64,000 nt of DNA, taken from contig NZ_FOZV01000002.1 of NCBI RefSeq assembly GCF_900116065.1, positions 349,931 through 413,930 on the forward strand, given 5' to 3'. Of the stretch, positions 1 through 9,571 are shown piece after piece. This stretch comes from Brevundimonas viscosa. GTDB taxonomy: Bacteria; Pseudomonadota; Alphaproteobacteria; Caulobacterales; Caulobacteraceae. Within the stretch, counting starts at the first letter, position 1. Each line of letters begins with the position of its first letter. The notes beneath the pieces are model-generated. The model was given only the letters and a program-made list of their open reading frames with translations, searched no databases and was not told where the DNA came from. The translations under genes were made by a program, and so were the position numbers.

Positions 1-824
1 TCGACCTGCACGTCCTGCTCGCCGCCGACGCGGCGGAAGCGCTGTTCGACCAGCACGCGGAGCACCCGGCTCTGGCTCTCCCGCGGCATGTCGCCGACGT
101 CGTCGAGATAGAGGGTGCCGCCGTGGGCCCGTTCGAACACCCCGATCTTGCGCGGCCGGCCGTCCATGCCCTCCTCGCCGAACAGCTCGACATCCAGACG
201 CTCCGGCGTCATTCCGGCGGCGGCGATGGCCACGAACTCGCCGCGGGCGCGGGCGCTGGCCTCGTGGATCTGGCGGGCGACCAGTTCCTTGCCCGACCCC
301 GGCGGGCCGGAGATCAGCACGCGGCTGTTGGCGGGCGCGACCTTGGCGATGGTGCTGCGCAGGGTCTGGGCCGCCGCCGACTTGCCGATCAGGCCGGTCG
401 GAGCCGCCACCTGGGCGCGCAGCCGGCGATTCTCGCGCTTCAGCTGGGACGCTTCAAGCGCCCGCTGAACAACCACCACCAACCGGTCGGACTTGAAGGG
501 CTTCTCAATGAAGTCGTAGGCCCCGCGCTGCAGGGCGCTGACCGCCGTCTCGATGTTGCCGTGGCCCGAGATCATGACCACGGGCAGGTCCGGGTCCAGC
601 TCCTTGATCATGTCCAGCAGCTCCAGCCCGTCGAGGCCGCCGCCCTGCATCCAGATGTCGAGCAGGGCCAGCGACGGCTTGCGCGCCCGGATGGCCGCCA
701 GCGCCTCGTCGGAGTTGGCGGCGACCCGCACCGCATGGCCTTCGTCCTCGAGCAGGCCGGAGACCAGTTCGCGGATGTCGGCCTCGTCGTCGACGACCAG
801 AATGTCGGCTCCCGTGGATCGCAT
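1..824 (-). CDS. ntrX: Nitrogen-response regulator NtrX, N-terminal 274 residues (runs off the window)
   Basis: This is the cytoplasmic response regulator partnered with the NtrY kinase encoded just upstream. Residues 1-120 form a receiver domain with acidic pocket D12/D13, phosphoacceptor D56 and K108. A linker follows, then an AAA+ domain with Walker A SGPPGSGK at 172-179 and a Walker B-like segment LYLDDV near 238-243. The DNA-binding end is cut off by the window edge. The start is the ATG 11 bases after the ntrY stop, so the two are co-transcribed. The sigma-54 contact loop GAFTGA, expected near residues 217-226, reads GEEGMDGRPR instead. NtrX proteins of alphaproteobacteria are known to lack this loop, so ordinary sigma-54 activation is unlikely. 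Confidence 0.95.
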   Translation of the reverse strand, partial: MRSTGADILVVDDEADIRELVSGLLEDEGHAVRVAANSDEALAAIRARKPSLALLDIWMQGGGLDGLELLDMIKELDPDLPVVMISGHGNIETAVSALQRGAYDFIEKPFKSDRLVVVVQRALEASQLKRENRRLRAQVAAPTGLIGKSAAAQTLRSTIAKVAPANSRVLISGPPGSGKELVARQIHEASARARGEFVAIAAAGMTPERLDVELFGEEGMDGRPRKIGVFERAHGGTLYLDDVGDMPRESQSRVLRVLVEQRFRRVGGEQDVQV

Positions 825-835
825 GACGCGCCTCG

Positions 836-3118
836 CTATTCCGCCACCGCACGCGCCGGGGATGGAGACGCCGAAGCGCCCTTGCTCCCGGCTGCAGCAG
901 CCGCCTTCAGGGGGAAAATCAGACACACGCGCGCGCCGGACAGGGTCTCGGCGTCGGCCAGCCTGAGCTCGCCGCCGTGTTCTTCGCAGATGCGCTTGAC
1001 GATGGCGAGGCCGAGGCCCGTGCCCTTCTCGCGCGTGGTCACATAGGGTTCGGTCAGTCGCTCGCGGTCCCGCGCCGGCAGTCCGGGACCGTCGTCCTCG
1101 ACGATGAAGGTCGCCAGACCCTCCTCGACGTGCAGGCGGGCCAGGATGCCGGGCCGCGTCTCGTCGTCGCTTCGCGGGGCGGCGTCGCGGCGGGCCGCCA
1201 CCGCCTCGCCGGCGTTCTTCAGGATATTGGTCAGGGCCTGGCCCACCATGCGGCCGTCGGCGTGCAGGACGACCTTCGGCAGGGGTTCGACCAGCTCGAC
1301 GCCGATCGACGGGGCCGCCACCCGCTGGGCGAACACCGCCTCGCGCAGCAGCTCGGCGGGATTCTCGGCGGTGAAGCGCGGAGCCGGCATCCGGGCGAAG
1401 GACGAGAATTCATCGACCATCCGACCGATATCGCCGACCTGCCGGATGATGGTCTCGGTGCAGCGGTCGAACACCTCGACGTCCTCGCCGACCTGCTTGC
1501 GGTAACGGCGACGCAAGCGCTCGGCCGACAGCTGGATCGGCGTCAGCGGGTTCTTGATCTCGTGGGCGATGCGTCGGGCGACGTCCCGCCACGCAGCGTT
1601 CCGCTGGGCGGTGACCAGCCGGGTGATGTCGTCGAAGGTCAGCACCATCTCGCCGCCCAGCCCGCCCTCGATGCGCACCCGCAGCCGGCGCGTCTCGCCG
1701 GCGTGCGCGACGTCGATCTCCTCCTCGATATGCGCCTCGGCCCGTCCCGCCAGCTCGCTGAGTTCCGGCGACACCTCGCCCAGCGGCCGGCCGATGATCT
1801 CGGCATCAGCGATGCCCAGCAGGTCGACGGCGCTGTCGTTGATCGCCGAAACCCGGCGCTGGCGGTCGACGCCGATCACGCCGGCGGAAACGCCCGACAG
1901 CACTGTCTCGATGAACACCGTACGCGCCCGCGCTTCCTCACTCGCCGCGCGCAGGGCCGCCTGCTGCGCCTCGAGATCGCCTGTCATGCGGTTGAAGGCC
2001 GTCGACAGGGTCTGGATCTCGCCCGGTCCCTCGCTGTCGTCCACCCGCGCCGACAGGTCGCCGCCGGCCACGCGATCGGCAGCCTCGACCAGTCGCCCGA
2101 TCGGGGCCGAGATGGCGCTGGCCGCCGACATGCCCAGCCACACGGCGCCGACGAGCACCAGAAGGGCCGTTTCGAGGTAGCTCAGCGCGAAGGCGGCCTG
2201 AATGCGTTCGCGACTCACCATCGCCTCGCGATAGGCGACGATCGACTGCTCGGCTTCGGCCAGCTGGGCGATCAGACCCGGCCGCAGCGGGCGCGCGACG
2301 TATAGGTAGGCGTCGCCGTAAGCGGGAAAAGCCATCAGGCCCCTGACGGCGTCGGGATTCTGGGTGACCTGCTGGACCGAGGGCTCCTCCCCGCCCGCGG
2401 CCTCCTCCAGGGCGGCGATCGGAGGGGCGATGTAGGGGGGCGCGCCCGGACCTTCGCCGCTGGCCAACACCTCCCCCTCCGCGCCGAGGATATAGATGGC
2501 CGGATAGCCGAACAGCTCCCCGACCTGGGTCAGGGCGTCCGAGAACTGGATGCGGCTGTCGAACAGCGGACGCACGCCTTCCAGCTGTTCGGCGATCACC
2601 GCCAGGTCCCCGTCCATCTGCGCCGAGACGTCGGCCGTGTAGGCCCGGCCGATGCGGGCCCCGTTGTCGACGGCGGCGCGCACGTTCTCGCTGAACCACT
2701 GGTCGACCCCCCGATTAACCAGCACGCCGAAGACCAGGGCGATGCTGACGGCGGGCACCAGCGCCACCAGTGAGAACAGGGTGACGAAGCGCAGGTGCAG
2801 TCGCGCCCCAGCATGAGTCCGCCGCCGCACCAGGACCAGCACCCGTCGCCCGATGACGATCGCCAACGCCCCGATCAGCAGAAGGTTGAGCGCCAGCACC
2901 GTAAGGACGGCTTGGCTGGCCCGATCGCGGGCGCCCTCCCCCGTGGCGCCCGGGGCGGTGGCCAGCAACCAGATCGCGGCCCCGCTGACCAGGAATGCGA
3001 CGACGTAGGCGGCAAGGAAGATGTGGCGACGGCGATCCTCCGACCAGCCGGCGAACCAGCGCGCCGCGCCGCGGGCGGCGGGGTCCTGCGCGGCGTCGGC
3101 GGGGGGGGTGTCCGTCAT
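836..3118 (-). CDS. ntrY: Sensor histidine kinase NtrY
   Basis: Membrane-bound kinase of the NtrY/NtrX two-component system, linked in relatives to nitrogen, redox and envelope responses. The 760 residues show three N-terminal membrane helices (about 32-55, 69-97, 109-136), a periplasmic sensor region, a fourth helix (about 312-335), HAMP (336-390), PAS (400-500), HisKA with phosphoacceptor H519 in RRIAHEIKNPL, and HATPase_c with N-box N631/N635, G1 motif DDGPGL and G2 motif GTGLGL. The ATG overlaps the dusB stop as ATGA, and ntrX follows after 11 bases. In Caulobacter the order is dusB-ntrB-ntrC-ntrY-ntrX; here ntrBC are missing from the locus. Confidence 0.96.
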   Translation of the reverse strand: MTDTPPADAAQDPAARGAARWFAGWSEDRRRHIFLAAYVVAFLVSGAAIWLLATAPGATGEGARDRASQAVLTVLALNLLLIGALAIVIGRRVLVLVRRRTHAGARLHLRFVTLFSLVALVPAVSIALVFGVLVNRGVDQWFSENVRAAVDNGARIGRAYTADVSAQMDGDLAVIAEQLEGVRPLFDSRIQFSDALTQVGELFGYPAIYILGAEGEVLASGEGPGAPPYIAPPIAALEEAAGGEEPSVQQVTQNPDAVRGLMAFPAYGDAYLYVARPLRPGLIAQLAEAEQSIVAYREAMVSRERIQAAFALSYLETALLVLVGAVWLGMSAASAISAPIGRLVEAADRVAGGDLSARVDDSEGPGEIQTLSTAFNRMTGDLEAQQAALRAASEEARARTVFIETVLSGVSAGVIGVDRQRRVSAINDSAVDLLGIADAEIIGRPLGEVSPELSELAGRAEAHIEEEIDVAHAGETRRLRVRIEGGLGGEMVLTFDDITRLVTAQRNAAWRDVARRIAHEIKNPLTPIQLSAERLRRRYRKQVGEDVEVFDRCTETIIRQVGDIGRMVDEFSSFARMPAPRFTAENPAELLREAVFAQRVAAPSIGVELVEPLPKVVLHADGRMVGQALTNILKNAGEAVAARRDAAPRSDDETRPGILARLHVEEGLATFIVEDDGPGLPARDRERLTEPYVTTREKGTGLGLAIVKRICEEHGGELRLADAETLSGARVCLIFPLKAAAAAGSKGASASPSPARAVAE

Positions 3119-4167
3119 GCCGCGTCAGCTTCTGCCAACTGTTGCCGGATATCAACAGCAGAGTTGCCGGAATACGTCACCGGCCGCCACAACTCCGCGA
3201 GCGCGGCCTCGACGTCCCCCGCCGTGTCCAGCCGGCACAGTCGCGCCTTGGCCGTCCGTCGCGCGGCCGGATCTGCCGGCCACGGCGCCTGCTCGACGTA
3301 CCAGCCGAGATGCTTGCGGAACATCTTCAGCCCCAACGGCAGACCGTAGAAGGCGACCGAGGCGCGCAGGTGCTCGACCACGATGGCGAGGCGTTCCTCG
3401 CGGTCCGGCTCCCGAAGCACCGTTCCGTCCGCCAGCGCCCGCTCCAGATGGGCCGCCAGCCAGGGCCGGCCGTAGACTCCCCGACCCAGCATCAGGGCGT
3501 CCGCGCCCGACTGCGCCAGCGCCGTCCGCGCGTCCTCGGCGGTGGCGATGTCGCCGTTGACGATCACCGGCACGCCCACCGCCGCCTTGACCTCGGCCAC
3601 CGCCGCCCAGTCGGCCTTGCCGGTGTAGAACTGCTGGCGTGTGCGGCCATGCACCGTCACCGCCCGGACGCCGATCTCCTCCGCCCGCTGCGCCAGCTCC
3701 GGCGCGTTGCGGCTGGCGTCGTCCCAGCCGAGGCGCATCTTCACTGTCACCGGCCGGGAGGTGGCGCCCACCGCCGCCTCCATGATCCGGCAGGCCAGGT
3801 CCGGCGTGCGCATGAGGGCCGAGCCGCAGGCGGCGCCGGTGACCTCCTTGGCGGGGCAGCCGAAATTCAGGTCGACGATGTCGGCGCCGGCCCGCTCGGC
3901 CATGCGCGCGCCCTCGGCGATGGCGGCGGGATCGCCCCCGACCAGCTGGATCACCGTCAGCGGCAGCCCCTCTCCGACGGCGGCGCGACGCACCACGTCC
4001 GGCCGCGCGCGGGCGAGCTCGGCGGCGGCGACCATCTCGGTGGCGACGTAGGCTGCGCCCAGCCGGCTGGCGAGCCGGCGAAACGGCAGGTCGGTGATGC
4101 CGGTCATGGGGGCGGTCAGCACCCGGCCGGGCACCTGCACGTCGCCGATCTGGATTCCTGGGTTCAT
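3115..4167 (-). CDS. dusB: tRNA-dihydrouridine synthase DusB (NifR3)
   Basis: FMN-dependent enzyme that reduces specific uridines in the tRNA D-loop to dihydrouridine. The 350-residue protein is full length. It has the TIM-barrel N-terminus with the flavin-contact segment [10 protein letters not shown] (residues 17-26), the catalytic cysteine C104 in NFGCPAKEV, the conserved KMRLGWD and TVHGRTRQQ segments, and the phosphate-binding MLGRG. It is the first gene of the minus-strand unit dusB-ntrY-ntrX and overlaps ntrY by four bases. The 65-base gap to the divergent ispDF gene would hold both promoters. The historical name nifR3 comes from its position upstream of ntr genes. Confidence 0.96.
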   Translation of the reverse strand: MNPGIQIGDVQVPGRVLTAPMTGITDLPFRRLASRLGAAYVATEMVAAAELARARPDVVRRAAVGEGLPLTVIQLVGGDPAAIAEGARMAERAGADIVDLNFGCPAKEVTGAACGSALMRTPDLACRIMEAAVGATSRPVTVKMRLGWDDASRNAPELAQRAEEIGVRAVTVHGRTRQQFYTGKADWAAVAEVKAAVGVPVIVNGDIATAEDARTALAQSGADALMLGRGVYGRPWLAAHLERALADGTVLREPDREERLAIVVEHLRASVAFYGLPLGLKMFRKHLGWYVEQAPWPADPAARRTAKARLCRLDTAGDVEAALAELWRPVTYSGNSAVDIRQQLAEADAA

Positions 4168-4232
4168 CCGTCCTTACCGCCTGCCGGACGCCCCTCTCGT
4201 CAAGCGCAACCGCGGCGATTAGAAGGCCGACG

Positions 4233-5387
4233 ATGTCATCCCCCCTCCCCGTCTTCGCCGCCGTCGTGGTCGCGGCCGGTTCCGGATCGCGCGCCGGCGG
4301 CCCCAAGCAGTGGCGCCTGCTGGCCGGTCGTCCGGTGATCCGCTGGTCGGTCGAGGCGCTGCTCCGGGCGGGAGCCGCGGAGGTCGTGGTGGTGGTCCCG
4401 TCCGGCGCCGAACCGGAAGCCGCCGCCGCGCTGGAGGGGCTGTCCGGCTGGCGCACCGTGGCCGGAGGCGCGAGCCGCGCCGCCTCGGTGCGCAACGGAC
4501 TGGCCGTCCTCGGCGGCCCCGGCGACCGGCCGGTGCTGGTCCACGACGCCGCCCGTCCGCTCCTTTCGGGCGCCGTCATCGACCGGTGCGTGCGGGCCTT
4601 GGACGAGGCCGACGGCGCCCTGCCGGCGCTGCCGGTGGCCGACAGCCTGCGGCGAGAGTCCGCTGGGCTGGTGGCCGGAGCGGTGGATCGCGACGGCCTG
4701 TGGCGCGCCCAGACCCCGCAGGCCTTCCGATTGGAGACCCTGATCGACGCCTGGGCCGGCTGGCCCGCGGGGGAGCCGGCGACGGACGAGGCGGCGGTCG
4801 TTCAGCGCGCCGGCGGCCGCGTCCGGATCGTCGAGGGCGATCCGCGCCTGATGAAGCTCACCTTCCCCGAGGATTTCGCCATGGCCGAGGCCCTGATCCC
4901 CCGCCGGACCCGCACCGGCTCGGGCTTCGACGTCCACCGCTGGGGTCCGGGCGACGCCGTGTGGCTGTGCGGGATCGAGATCCCCCACGACCAGACCCTG
5001 ATCGGCCATTCCGACGCCGACGCCGGCCTCCACGCCCTGACCGACGCCATTCTCGGCGCCATGGGCGACGGCGACATCGGCGACCACTTCCCGCCCACCG
5101 ACCCGCAGTGGAAGGGGGCGTCCTCGGACCGCTTCCTGCTCCACGCCGTCGAGCGGCTGCACGCCCGCGGCGGTCGGCTGGTCAACGTCGACGTGACCCT
5201 GATCTGCGAACGACCGAAGGTGAAGCCGCACCGGCAGGCGATGCGCGAGCGGCTGGCCGGACTGCTGGGGCTCCCGCCCGAGGCCGTCAGCGTCAAGGCG
5301 ACCACGACCGAGGGGCTTGGATTCACCGGCCGCGGCGAGGGCCTCGCGGCGCAGGCGATCGCGACCGTCGAACTGCCCGACGCCTAG
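4233..5387 (+). CDS. ispDF: Bifunctional IspD/IspF isoprenoid (MEP pathway) enzyme
   Basis: A fusion of two non-consecutive enzymes of the MEP pathway. Residues 1-225 are IspD (MEP cytidylyltransferase), with nucleotide-binding [14 protein letters not shown] at 14-27 and the VHDAARP motif at 103-109. Residues 226-384 are IspF (2-C-methyl-D-erythritol 2,4-cyclodiphosphate synthase), with metal ligands D233, H235 and H267 and the C-terminal [14 protein letters not shown] segment. The fusion is common in alphaproteobacteria. The ATG is preceded by AGAAGG six bases upstream. The stop overlaps the convergent stop of the next gene by four bases, leaving no room for a separate terminator. Confidence 0.97.
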   Translation: MSSPLPVFAAVVVAAGSGSRAGGPKQWRLLAGRPVIRWSVEALLRAGAAEVVVVVPSGAEPEAAAALEGLSGWRTVAGGASRAASVRNGLAVLGGPGDRPVLVHDAARPLLSGAVIDRCVRALDEADGALPALPVADSLRRESAGLVAGAVDRDGLWRAQTPQAFRLETLIDAWAGWPAGEPATDEAAVVQRAGGRVRIVEGDPRLMKLTFPEDFAMAEALIPRRTRTGSGFDVHRWGPGDAVWLCGIEIPHDQTLIGHSDADAGLHALTDAILGAMGDGDIGDHFPPTDPQWKGASSDRFLLHAVERLHARGGRLVNVDVTLICERPKVKPHRQAMRERLAGLLGLPPEAVSVKATTTEGLGFTGRGEGLAAQAIATVELPDA

Positions 5388-7681
5388 AACGGCCGCTCCG
5401 GCGGCGGGAACCAGCTGCGCCACAGGGCCCCGATCAGGTTGACGTAGTCGTCGGTCCACGGCCGCACCGTGGTGGCCCGCGTCGCCTTCCAGCGGGGATC
5501 GGCGCGGAAATCGGCCAAGGCCGCCTCGCTGCGTCCAAGGATGACGGCCTCGGTCGAGGCCTCGGCCATCTCGGCCGCCGTGCCGCTCTCGTAGTAGATC
5601 TGGTGCAGGGTCGGCACGCCCAGGGCCTGGCCGGCGGCGATCGCCGGCAGGGTGATCTCGAGGTTGCGGTTCGACAGGTGCAGGAGCACCACGCCTTCGG
5701 GCTTCAGCAGCCGCAGGTAGCCGGCGATGGCTTCCGCGGTCAGCAGGTGCGTCGGCACCGCGTCCGAGGAGAAGGCGTCGATGATCAGCAGGTCGTAGCT
5801 GCCGGCCGGCTGGTCGGCGAGGGTCAGGCGGGCGTCGCCCAGAACGGTGTCGACCGGCCCCTCCGCGCAGTCCGAGATGTAGCTGAACCACTGCGGATCG
5901 CGCGACAGCTGGTCGACCATGGGGTCGATCTCGAAAAAGGTCAGGCGGTCCACCGGACGCTTGTAGGCCGCCATGGCCCCGGACCCTTGACCGACCACGC
6001 CGATCCGCGCCGGGCCGCGCCGCTGCACCATCAAGGCGGACTGACCGATCGGCGTGGCGGTGTTGTAGTAGAGGGTCGGCGCGCACTCGTTGAGGTCGTT
6101 GCGCGCCTGCGCCCCGTGCAGGGTAGTGCCGTGCATCAGCACATGGACGTCGCCGCCCATCCGCGGATCCGGGGCGTTGGCCACCCGCATGACGCCGAAG
6201 AAGCTCCGCTCGGAGTAGCTCCAGTCATAGCCGCGGGCGATCCACTGGGCCGACAGGGTGATCATCACCAGCACGGCGGTGAAGGCCAGCGCGCGGTTGC
6301 GCAGCAGGAAGGCGCATATCGCCGCGGGGATCAGCATGATCATGGCCAGTTGGCCCATGCCGGCCGGGAAGATGCGGTAGAAGGCGCCGCGCGCCTCGTC
6401 GTTGGCGTTCAGCCACAGCGACAGCAGCACCGGCGACAGCGCCACCACCGCACCGGTGAGCAGCAGGGCGACCTGCGCCCGGGTGAGCGGTCCCTTCCCC
6501 CAGGGCCGCGCCAGGCCGACGAGCACCAGCACCAGCGGGTACTCCCAGACCATGTTGAAGATCGCCGGGGCCAGCAGGGCCGTGAAGGCGCCGCCGACCA
6601 CCCCGCCGACCGAAAGCAGCAGGTAGAATTCGGTCAGCCGGTCCGGCGCCGGGCGTCGCGCCGCCAGCAGCTGGTGGCACATCAGGGCGGCGAAGAAGAA
6701 GGCGACGAGGTGAATCCCGAAGGCCATGGCCCAGTTGGCGGAGCGGAAGGCGACGATCAGCACCACCACGGCCCCGACCGCGCCCTGCACGGCCAGGGTG
6801 ACCGGCAACGGGATCCACGGACGGTTCTGGAAGGCGATGACGAAGGTCAGCAGGTAGAGGGCCAGAGGGATGACCCACAGGAAGGGAGCGGAGGCGACGT
6901 CGGTCGACAGGTGGGCGGTGACGCCCAGCATCAGGCTGGACGGGGCGGCCGCGAGCAGGATCAGGATTCCCTTCTCGCGCCAGGACATCGGGGCGGAGCG
7001 GGCCAGCGGCGCCGGCTCCGCGCTTCGGTCGATGCGGCGACGCCAGACGACCAGCGCCAGCCCCACGACCATCAGGCCGAAAGCCGCATAGCCGAGGGTC
7101 CAGCCCCAGCGCTGGCCGGACAGGGTCGCCAGCGGCTCGATCAGGGACGGATAGGACAGCAGGGCCAGGAAGCTGCCGAGGTTGGAGGCGGCGTAGAGGA
7201 CGTAGGGATTCCGGCCGTCGGCATGGGCGGCGCGGACCCGCGCATACCAGGCCTGCAGCAGCGGCGCGGTGGCCGACAGCACCGCGAAGGGCGCGCCCAC
7301 CGACAGGGCCAGCGTCGACAGCAGCCACAGGATCGGGGCCGCCGGATCGGGGGCTCCAAGGATCTCGTTGACCTGCAGCGGCAGGAACAGGGCGGCCAGC
7401 ACCAGCAGGCCCAGATGCACCCCGACTTGCGCCTTGATCGATCTGATCCGCTGCAGCAGGTGGGCGTAGCCATAGCCGGCCAGCAGCGCCGCCTGGAAGA
7501 ACACCATGGCCGTGTTCCACACTGCGGGCGAACCGCCCAGCATGGGCAGGATCAGCTTGGTGACCATCGGCTGGACCACGAAGACCAGCGAGGCCGAGGT
7601 GAAGATGGCGATCGCGAAAAGAGCCGGGGTCAGTCGGTCGCCGGGCGCTGCGGACGCCGTGTCGATGGTGGTCTCGCTCAT
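5384..7681 (-). CDS. Membrane-embedded spermidine-synthase-like protein (fused MFS/spermidine synthase family)
   Basis: A 765-residue protein with about fourteen or fifteen hydrophobic helices over residues 15-480, followed by a cytoplasmic Rossmann-like domain of about 250 residues related to SpeE. That domain has the SAM-type motif VVGQGSGAM, an acidic strand end [28 protein letters not shown] and a C-terminal TDDYVNL. The DAFSSD and TDDY motifs are typical of these fusions. Substrate and product are unknown for the family; polyamine synthesis should not be assumed, since many members have not been shown to make spermidine. It is a single minus-strand gene, convergent with ispDF and divergent from the CinA-type gene. 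Confidence 0.85.
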   Translation of the reverse strand: MSETTIDTASAAPGDRLTPALFAIAIFTSASLVFVVQPMVTKLILPMLGGSPAVWNTAMVFFQAALLAGYGYAHLLQRIRSIKAQVGVHLGLLVLAALFLPLQVNEILGAPDPAAPILWLLSTLALSVGAPFAVLSATAPLLQAWYARVRAAHADGRNPYVLYAASNLGSFLALLSYPSLIEPLATLSGQRWGWTLGYAAFGLMVVGLALVVWRRRIDRSAEPAPLARSAPMSWREKGILILLAAAPSSLMLGVTAHLSTDVASAPFLWVIPLALYLLTFVIAFQNRPWIPLPVTLAVQGAVGAVVVLIVAFRSANWAMAFGIHLVAFFFAALMCHQLLAARRPAPDRLTEFYLLLSVGGVVGGAFTALLAPAIFNMVWEYPLVLVLVGLARPWGKGPLTRAQVALLLTGAVVALSPVLLSLWLNANDEARGAFYRIFPAGMGQLAMIMLIPAAICAFLLRNRALAFTAVLVMITLSAQWIARGYDWSYSERSFFGVMRVANAPDPRMGGDVHVLMHGTTLHGAQARNDLNECAPTLYYNTATPIGQSALMVQRRGPARIGVVGQGSGAMAAYKRPVDRLTFFEIDPMVDQLSRDPQWFSYISDCAEGPVDTVLGDARLTLADQPAGSYDLLIIDAFSSDAVPTHLLTAEAIAGYLRLLKPEGVVLLHLSNRNLEITLPAIAAGQALGVPTLHQIYYESGTAAEMAEASTEAVILGRSEAALADFRADPRWKATRATTVRPWTDDYVNLIGALWRSWFPPPERPF

Positions 7682-7757
7682 GCCCGCCCCGTATGATGCC
7701 GCCGACCCGGCGCGACGCGACCCTAGCGTGACTCGCGCCCGGTTCGGAAAGGACCAG

Positions 7758-8249
7758 ATGTTCTCCTACGATATCCAGGCGCTGGCGCGACGCGTGGTCG
7801 AGGAAGGGGCGGCGCGGGGGCTGACGATCGCCTGCGCGGAGAGCTGCACCGGCGGGTTGGTCGCGGCCGCAATCACCGCCGTCCCGGGATCCTCGGCGGT
7901 GCTGGACCGCGGCTTCGTGACCTACAGCAACGCCGCCAAGACGCAGATGCTGGACGTTCCGGCCGAGCTGATCGAGGTGTCCGGCGCGGTGTCGGAGGCC
8001 GTGGCGCGGGCCATGGCCGAAGGCGCGCTGCGGAACGCCGGGGCCGACGTCTCGGTCGCCGTCACCGGGGTCGCCGGACCCGGCGGCGGTTCGGAGGCCA
8101 AACCCGTCGGGCTGGTGCATTTCGCGGCGATCGGACCGGCGGGCGCGGTGCATGTCGAGCATCGCTTCGGCGACATCGGCCGCGAGGCGGTGCGACTCGA
8201 GAGCGTGCGGACGGCGCTGGGCCTGCTGCTCGACCGGATCGGCGCGTGA
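7758..8249 (+). CDS. Nicotinamide-nucleotide amidohydrolase family protein (CinA C-terminal domain)
   Basis: A 163-residue stand-alone CinA C-terminal (PncC-like) domain. Family members deamidate nicotinamide mononucleotide to nicotinate mononucleotide in NAD salvage. Diagnostic segments are AESCTGG near residue 27 with the nucleophilic Ser, the glycine-rich VTGVAGPGGGSEAKPVG, and a short C-terminal helix. The N-terminal molybdopterin-binding-like half of long CinA proteins is absent, as is usual for PncC. I chose the ATG at 7758, preceded by GGAAAGGA; an in-frame ORF continues upstream but its extension overlaps the divergent neighbour. The stop overlaps the GTG of the TusA-like gene, so the two are translationally coupled. 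Confidence 0.9.
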   Translation: MFSYDIQALARRVVEEGAARGLTIACAESCTGGLVAAAITAVPGSSAVLDRGFVTYSNAAKTQMLDVPAELIEVSGAVSEAVARAMAEGALRNAGADVSVAVTGVAGPGGGSEAKPVGLVHFAAIGPAGAVHVEHRFGDIGREAVRLESVRTALGLLLDRIGA

Positions 8250-8476
8250 TCGTCGACGCCCGCGGCCATCGCTGCCCGACGCCGAGCCTGAAGCTTCAGA
8301 AGGCGCTCCGCGGCGCACCGCCGGGATCGCGGGCGACCCTGCTCGCCACCGATCCGATGGCGCGCATCGACGTGCCCTTCCTGATGTCGGGTCTCGGCGG
8401 CCGCGTCGTCTCGGTGGAGGAGAGCGGCGGTGTGCTGACTATCGTGGTCGAGACGCCCGCCGCGCAGACAGGCTGA
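8246..8476 (+). CDS. TusA-like sulfurtransferase / sulfur carrier
   Basis: A 76-residue member of the TusA/SirA family, which relays sulfur as a cysteine persulfide. The family signature is the Cys-Pro pair near the N-terminus, here ARGHRCPTPSLKL with C10. The start is a GTG that overlaps the upstream stop as GTGA, so translation is coupled to the amidohydrolase gene. The last 38 bases overlap the end of the convergent yihY-type gene. With no other sulfur-relay (tusBCDE) gene nearby, the partner cannot be inferred from context. Confidence 0.88.
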   Translation: MIVDARGHRCPTPSLKLQKALRGAPPGSRATLLATDPMARIDVPFLMSGLGGRVVSVEESGGVLTIVVETPAAQTG

Positions 8477-9404
8477 CCACCCGCTCCGACGAGGTCTCTT
8501 CGGGAGTCTCGGGCAGTTCCGGGGCCTGTCTGGAGCGGGCGGCGATCTCCATCTCGGTGGCGAAGGCGCCGCCGTAGAAGATGGCGTTGACGTTCCAGGA
8601 CAGCCAGATCAGCAGGACCACCACGGCGCCGACCGAGCCGTAGGTCGCGCCCAGCGGGGCGATCTGCTCGACGTAGATGGCGCACAGCCAGGACGAAATG
8701 GTCGAGAACACCGTCGCGATCACCCCTCCGGTGATCGACGGTCCCCAGGCCACCGGAGTGCGGTGGGACATGGCGTAGCGGTAGAGCAGGGTCAGGCCGA
8801 CGGCGAGGCCGAGCGCCGGCCACAGTCCGTTCGCCGGCAGACCGCCGCCGCCCTCTCCCGGTCCGGTGTGTTCGAGCAGGCGCGAGGTGACCACGGCCCC
8901 CGACACCACGGTGAACAGGGCGAAGGCGAACAGGGCCACGAAGAAGGCCAGCAGGTTGAAGCGGAAGAAGCCGTGCGGCTCGGTCTCGTCGTGGATCAGG
9001 TTCAGGCCCGCGAGCAGCGCCTTGAAGCCCCGGTGCGCGGCGTAACCGCCGATGACCAGGGCGAGGAAGCTCTGCGTCGACACCGTGCTGGCCGAGGCGT
9101 TGGCCAGGCGCTCGATCTCCTGAAGGAAGATGGCCCGGGCGGCGTAGGGCATCACGTCCGCGAGCGCCGCGGCCTGCTCGCTGACCTGACCGATGCTGAG
9201 CACCGCCTTGTAGAAGCCGATGAGGATCGCGATGGCCGGGAACACAGCCAGCAGCGCGAAGAAGGACACGCCGCCCGTGTAGAGCATGACGTCGCGGCCC
9301 CAGCTTCGCGCGAAGGCCTTCGCCGCCAGCCGACCCCAGTGGCCGGGCGTCGTCATCTGCGTCCCGGCGCCCCGTTCGGAAGTTGCGTTCACCCGGTTCC
9401 CCAA
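8439..9404 (-). CDS. YihY/BrkB family inner-membrane protein
   Basis: A 321-residue integral membrane protein of the YihY (formerly BrkB, ribonuclease BN-like) family. The N-terminal segment DVMLYTGGVSFFALLAVFPA is characteristic, and about six hydrophobic helices follow (around residues 45-65, 105-125, 150-175, 200-215, 225-250 and 260-285). The hydrophilic Ser/Arg-rich tail is cytoplasmic by inference. The old ribonuclease and serum-resistance assignments are not supported; the molecular function is unknown. Its 3' end overlaps the TusA-like gene on the other strand. The alternative ATG at codon 17 would give a slightly shorter protein without affecting the helices. Confidence 0.88.
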   Translation of the reverse strand: MGNRVNATSERGAGTQMTTPGHWGRLAAKAFARSWGRDVMLYTGGVSFFALLAVFPAIAILIGFYKAVLSIGQVSEQAAALADVMPYAARAIFLQEIERLANASASTVSTQSFLALVIGGYAAHRGFKALLAGLNLIHDETEPHGFFRFNLLAFFVALFAFALFTVVSGAVVTSRLLEHTGPGEGGGGLPANGLWPALGLAVGLTLLYRYAMSHRTPVAWGPSITGGVIATVFSTISSWLCAIYVEQIAPLGATYGSVGAVVVLLIWLSWNVNAIFYGGAFATEMEIAARSRQAPELPETPEETSSERVVSLSARRASRPR

Positions 9405-9451
9405 CCGTCCCGACAGGCGCCCTCCTTAACGCAATTCTCCCGGGAGGAAAC

Positions 9452-9487
9452 ATGCGGAGCCCGTCGTCCCGGCACAAACCTGCGTGA
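9452..9487 (+). CDS. Possible 11-codon leader peptide upstream of popA
   Basis: Between yihY and popA there is a very good ribosome-binding site (GGGAGGAAAC) directly before an ATG that opens only eleven codons (MRSPSSRHKPA) before TGA. It ends 84 bases before the TTG start of popA. The popA start itself has a weaker site. The short frame could be a translated leader, a relic of an older gene start, or chance. I see no attenuator-type hairpin after it. Confidence 0.25.
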   Translation: MRSPSSRHKPA

Positions 9488-9571
9488 ACCGTTGCCTCGC
9501 CACGGCGCTCCTCGCTATGGTCCCGCCCCTGAAGACCGCTCCGGGGCTGGGGGCGTCTGGAGAACTCCACC

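Noticed and set aside
4310..7696. Very long plus-strand frame of over 1100 codons across ispDF and the membrane gene
   Set aside because: An alternative frame of GC-rich coding DNA; its product is Arg/Gly/Gln-rich without domains, and both real genes are clear in other frames. Other long antisense frames were dropped on the same ground.
9405..9571. CtrA box (TTAA-N7-TTAA) before popA and in other intergenic gaps
   Set aside because: Only single TTAA half-sites were seen in the gaps I read, for example at 9426; no correctly spaced pair was found.
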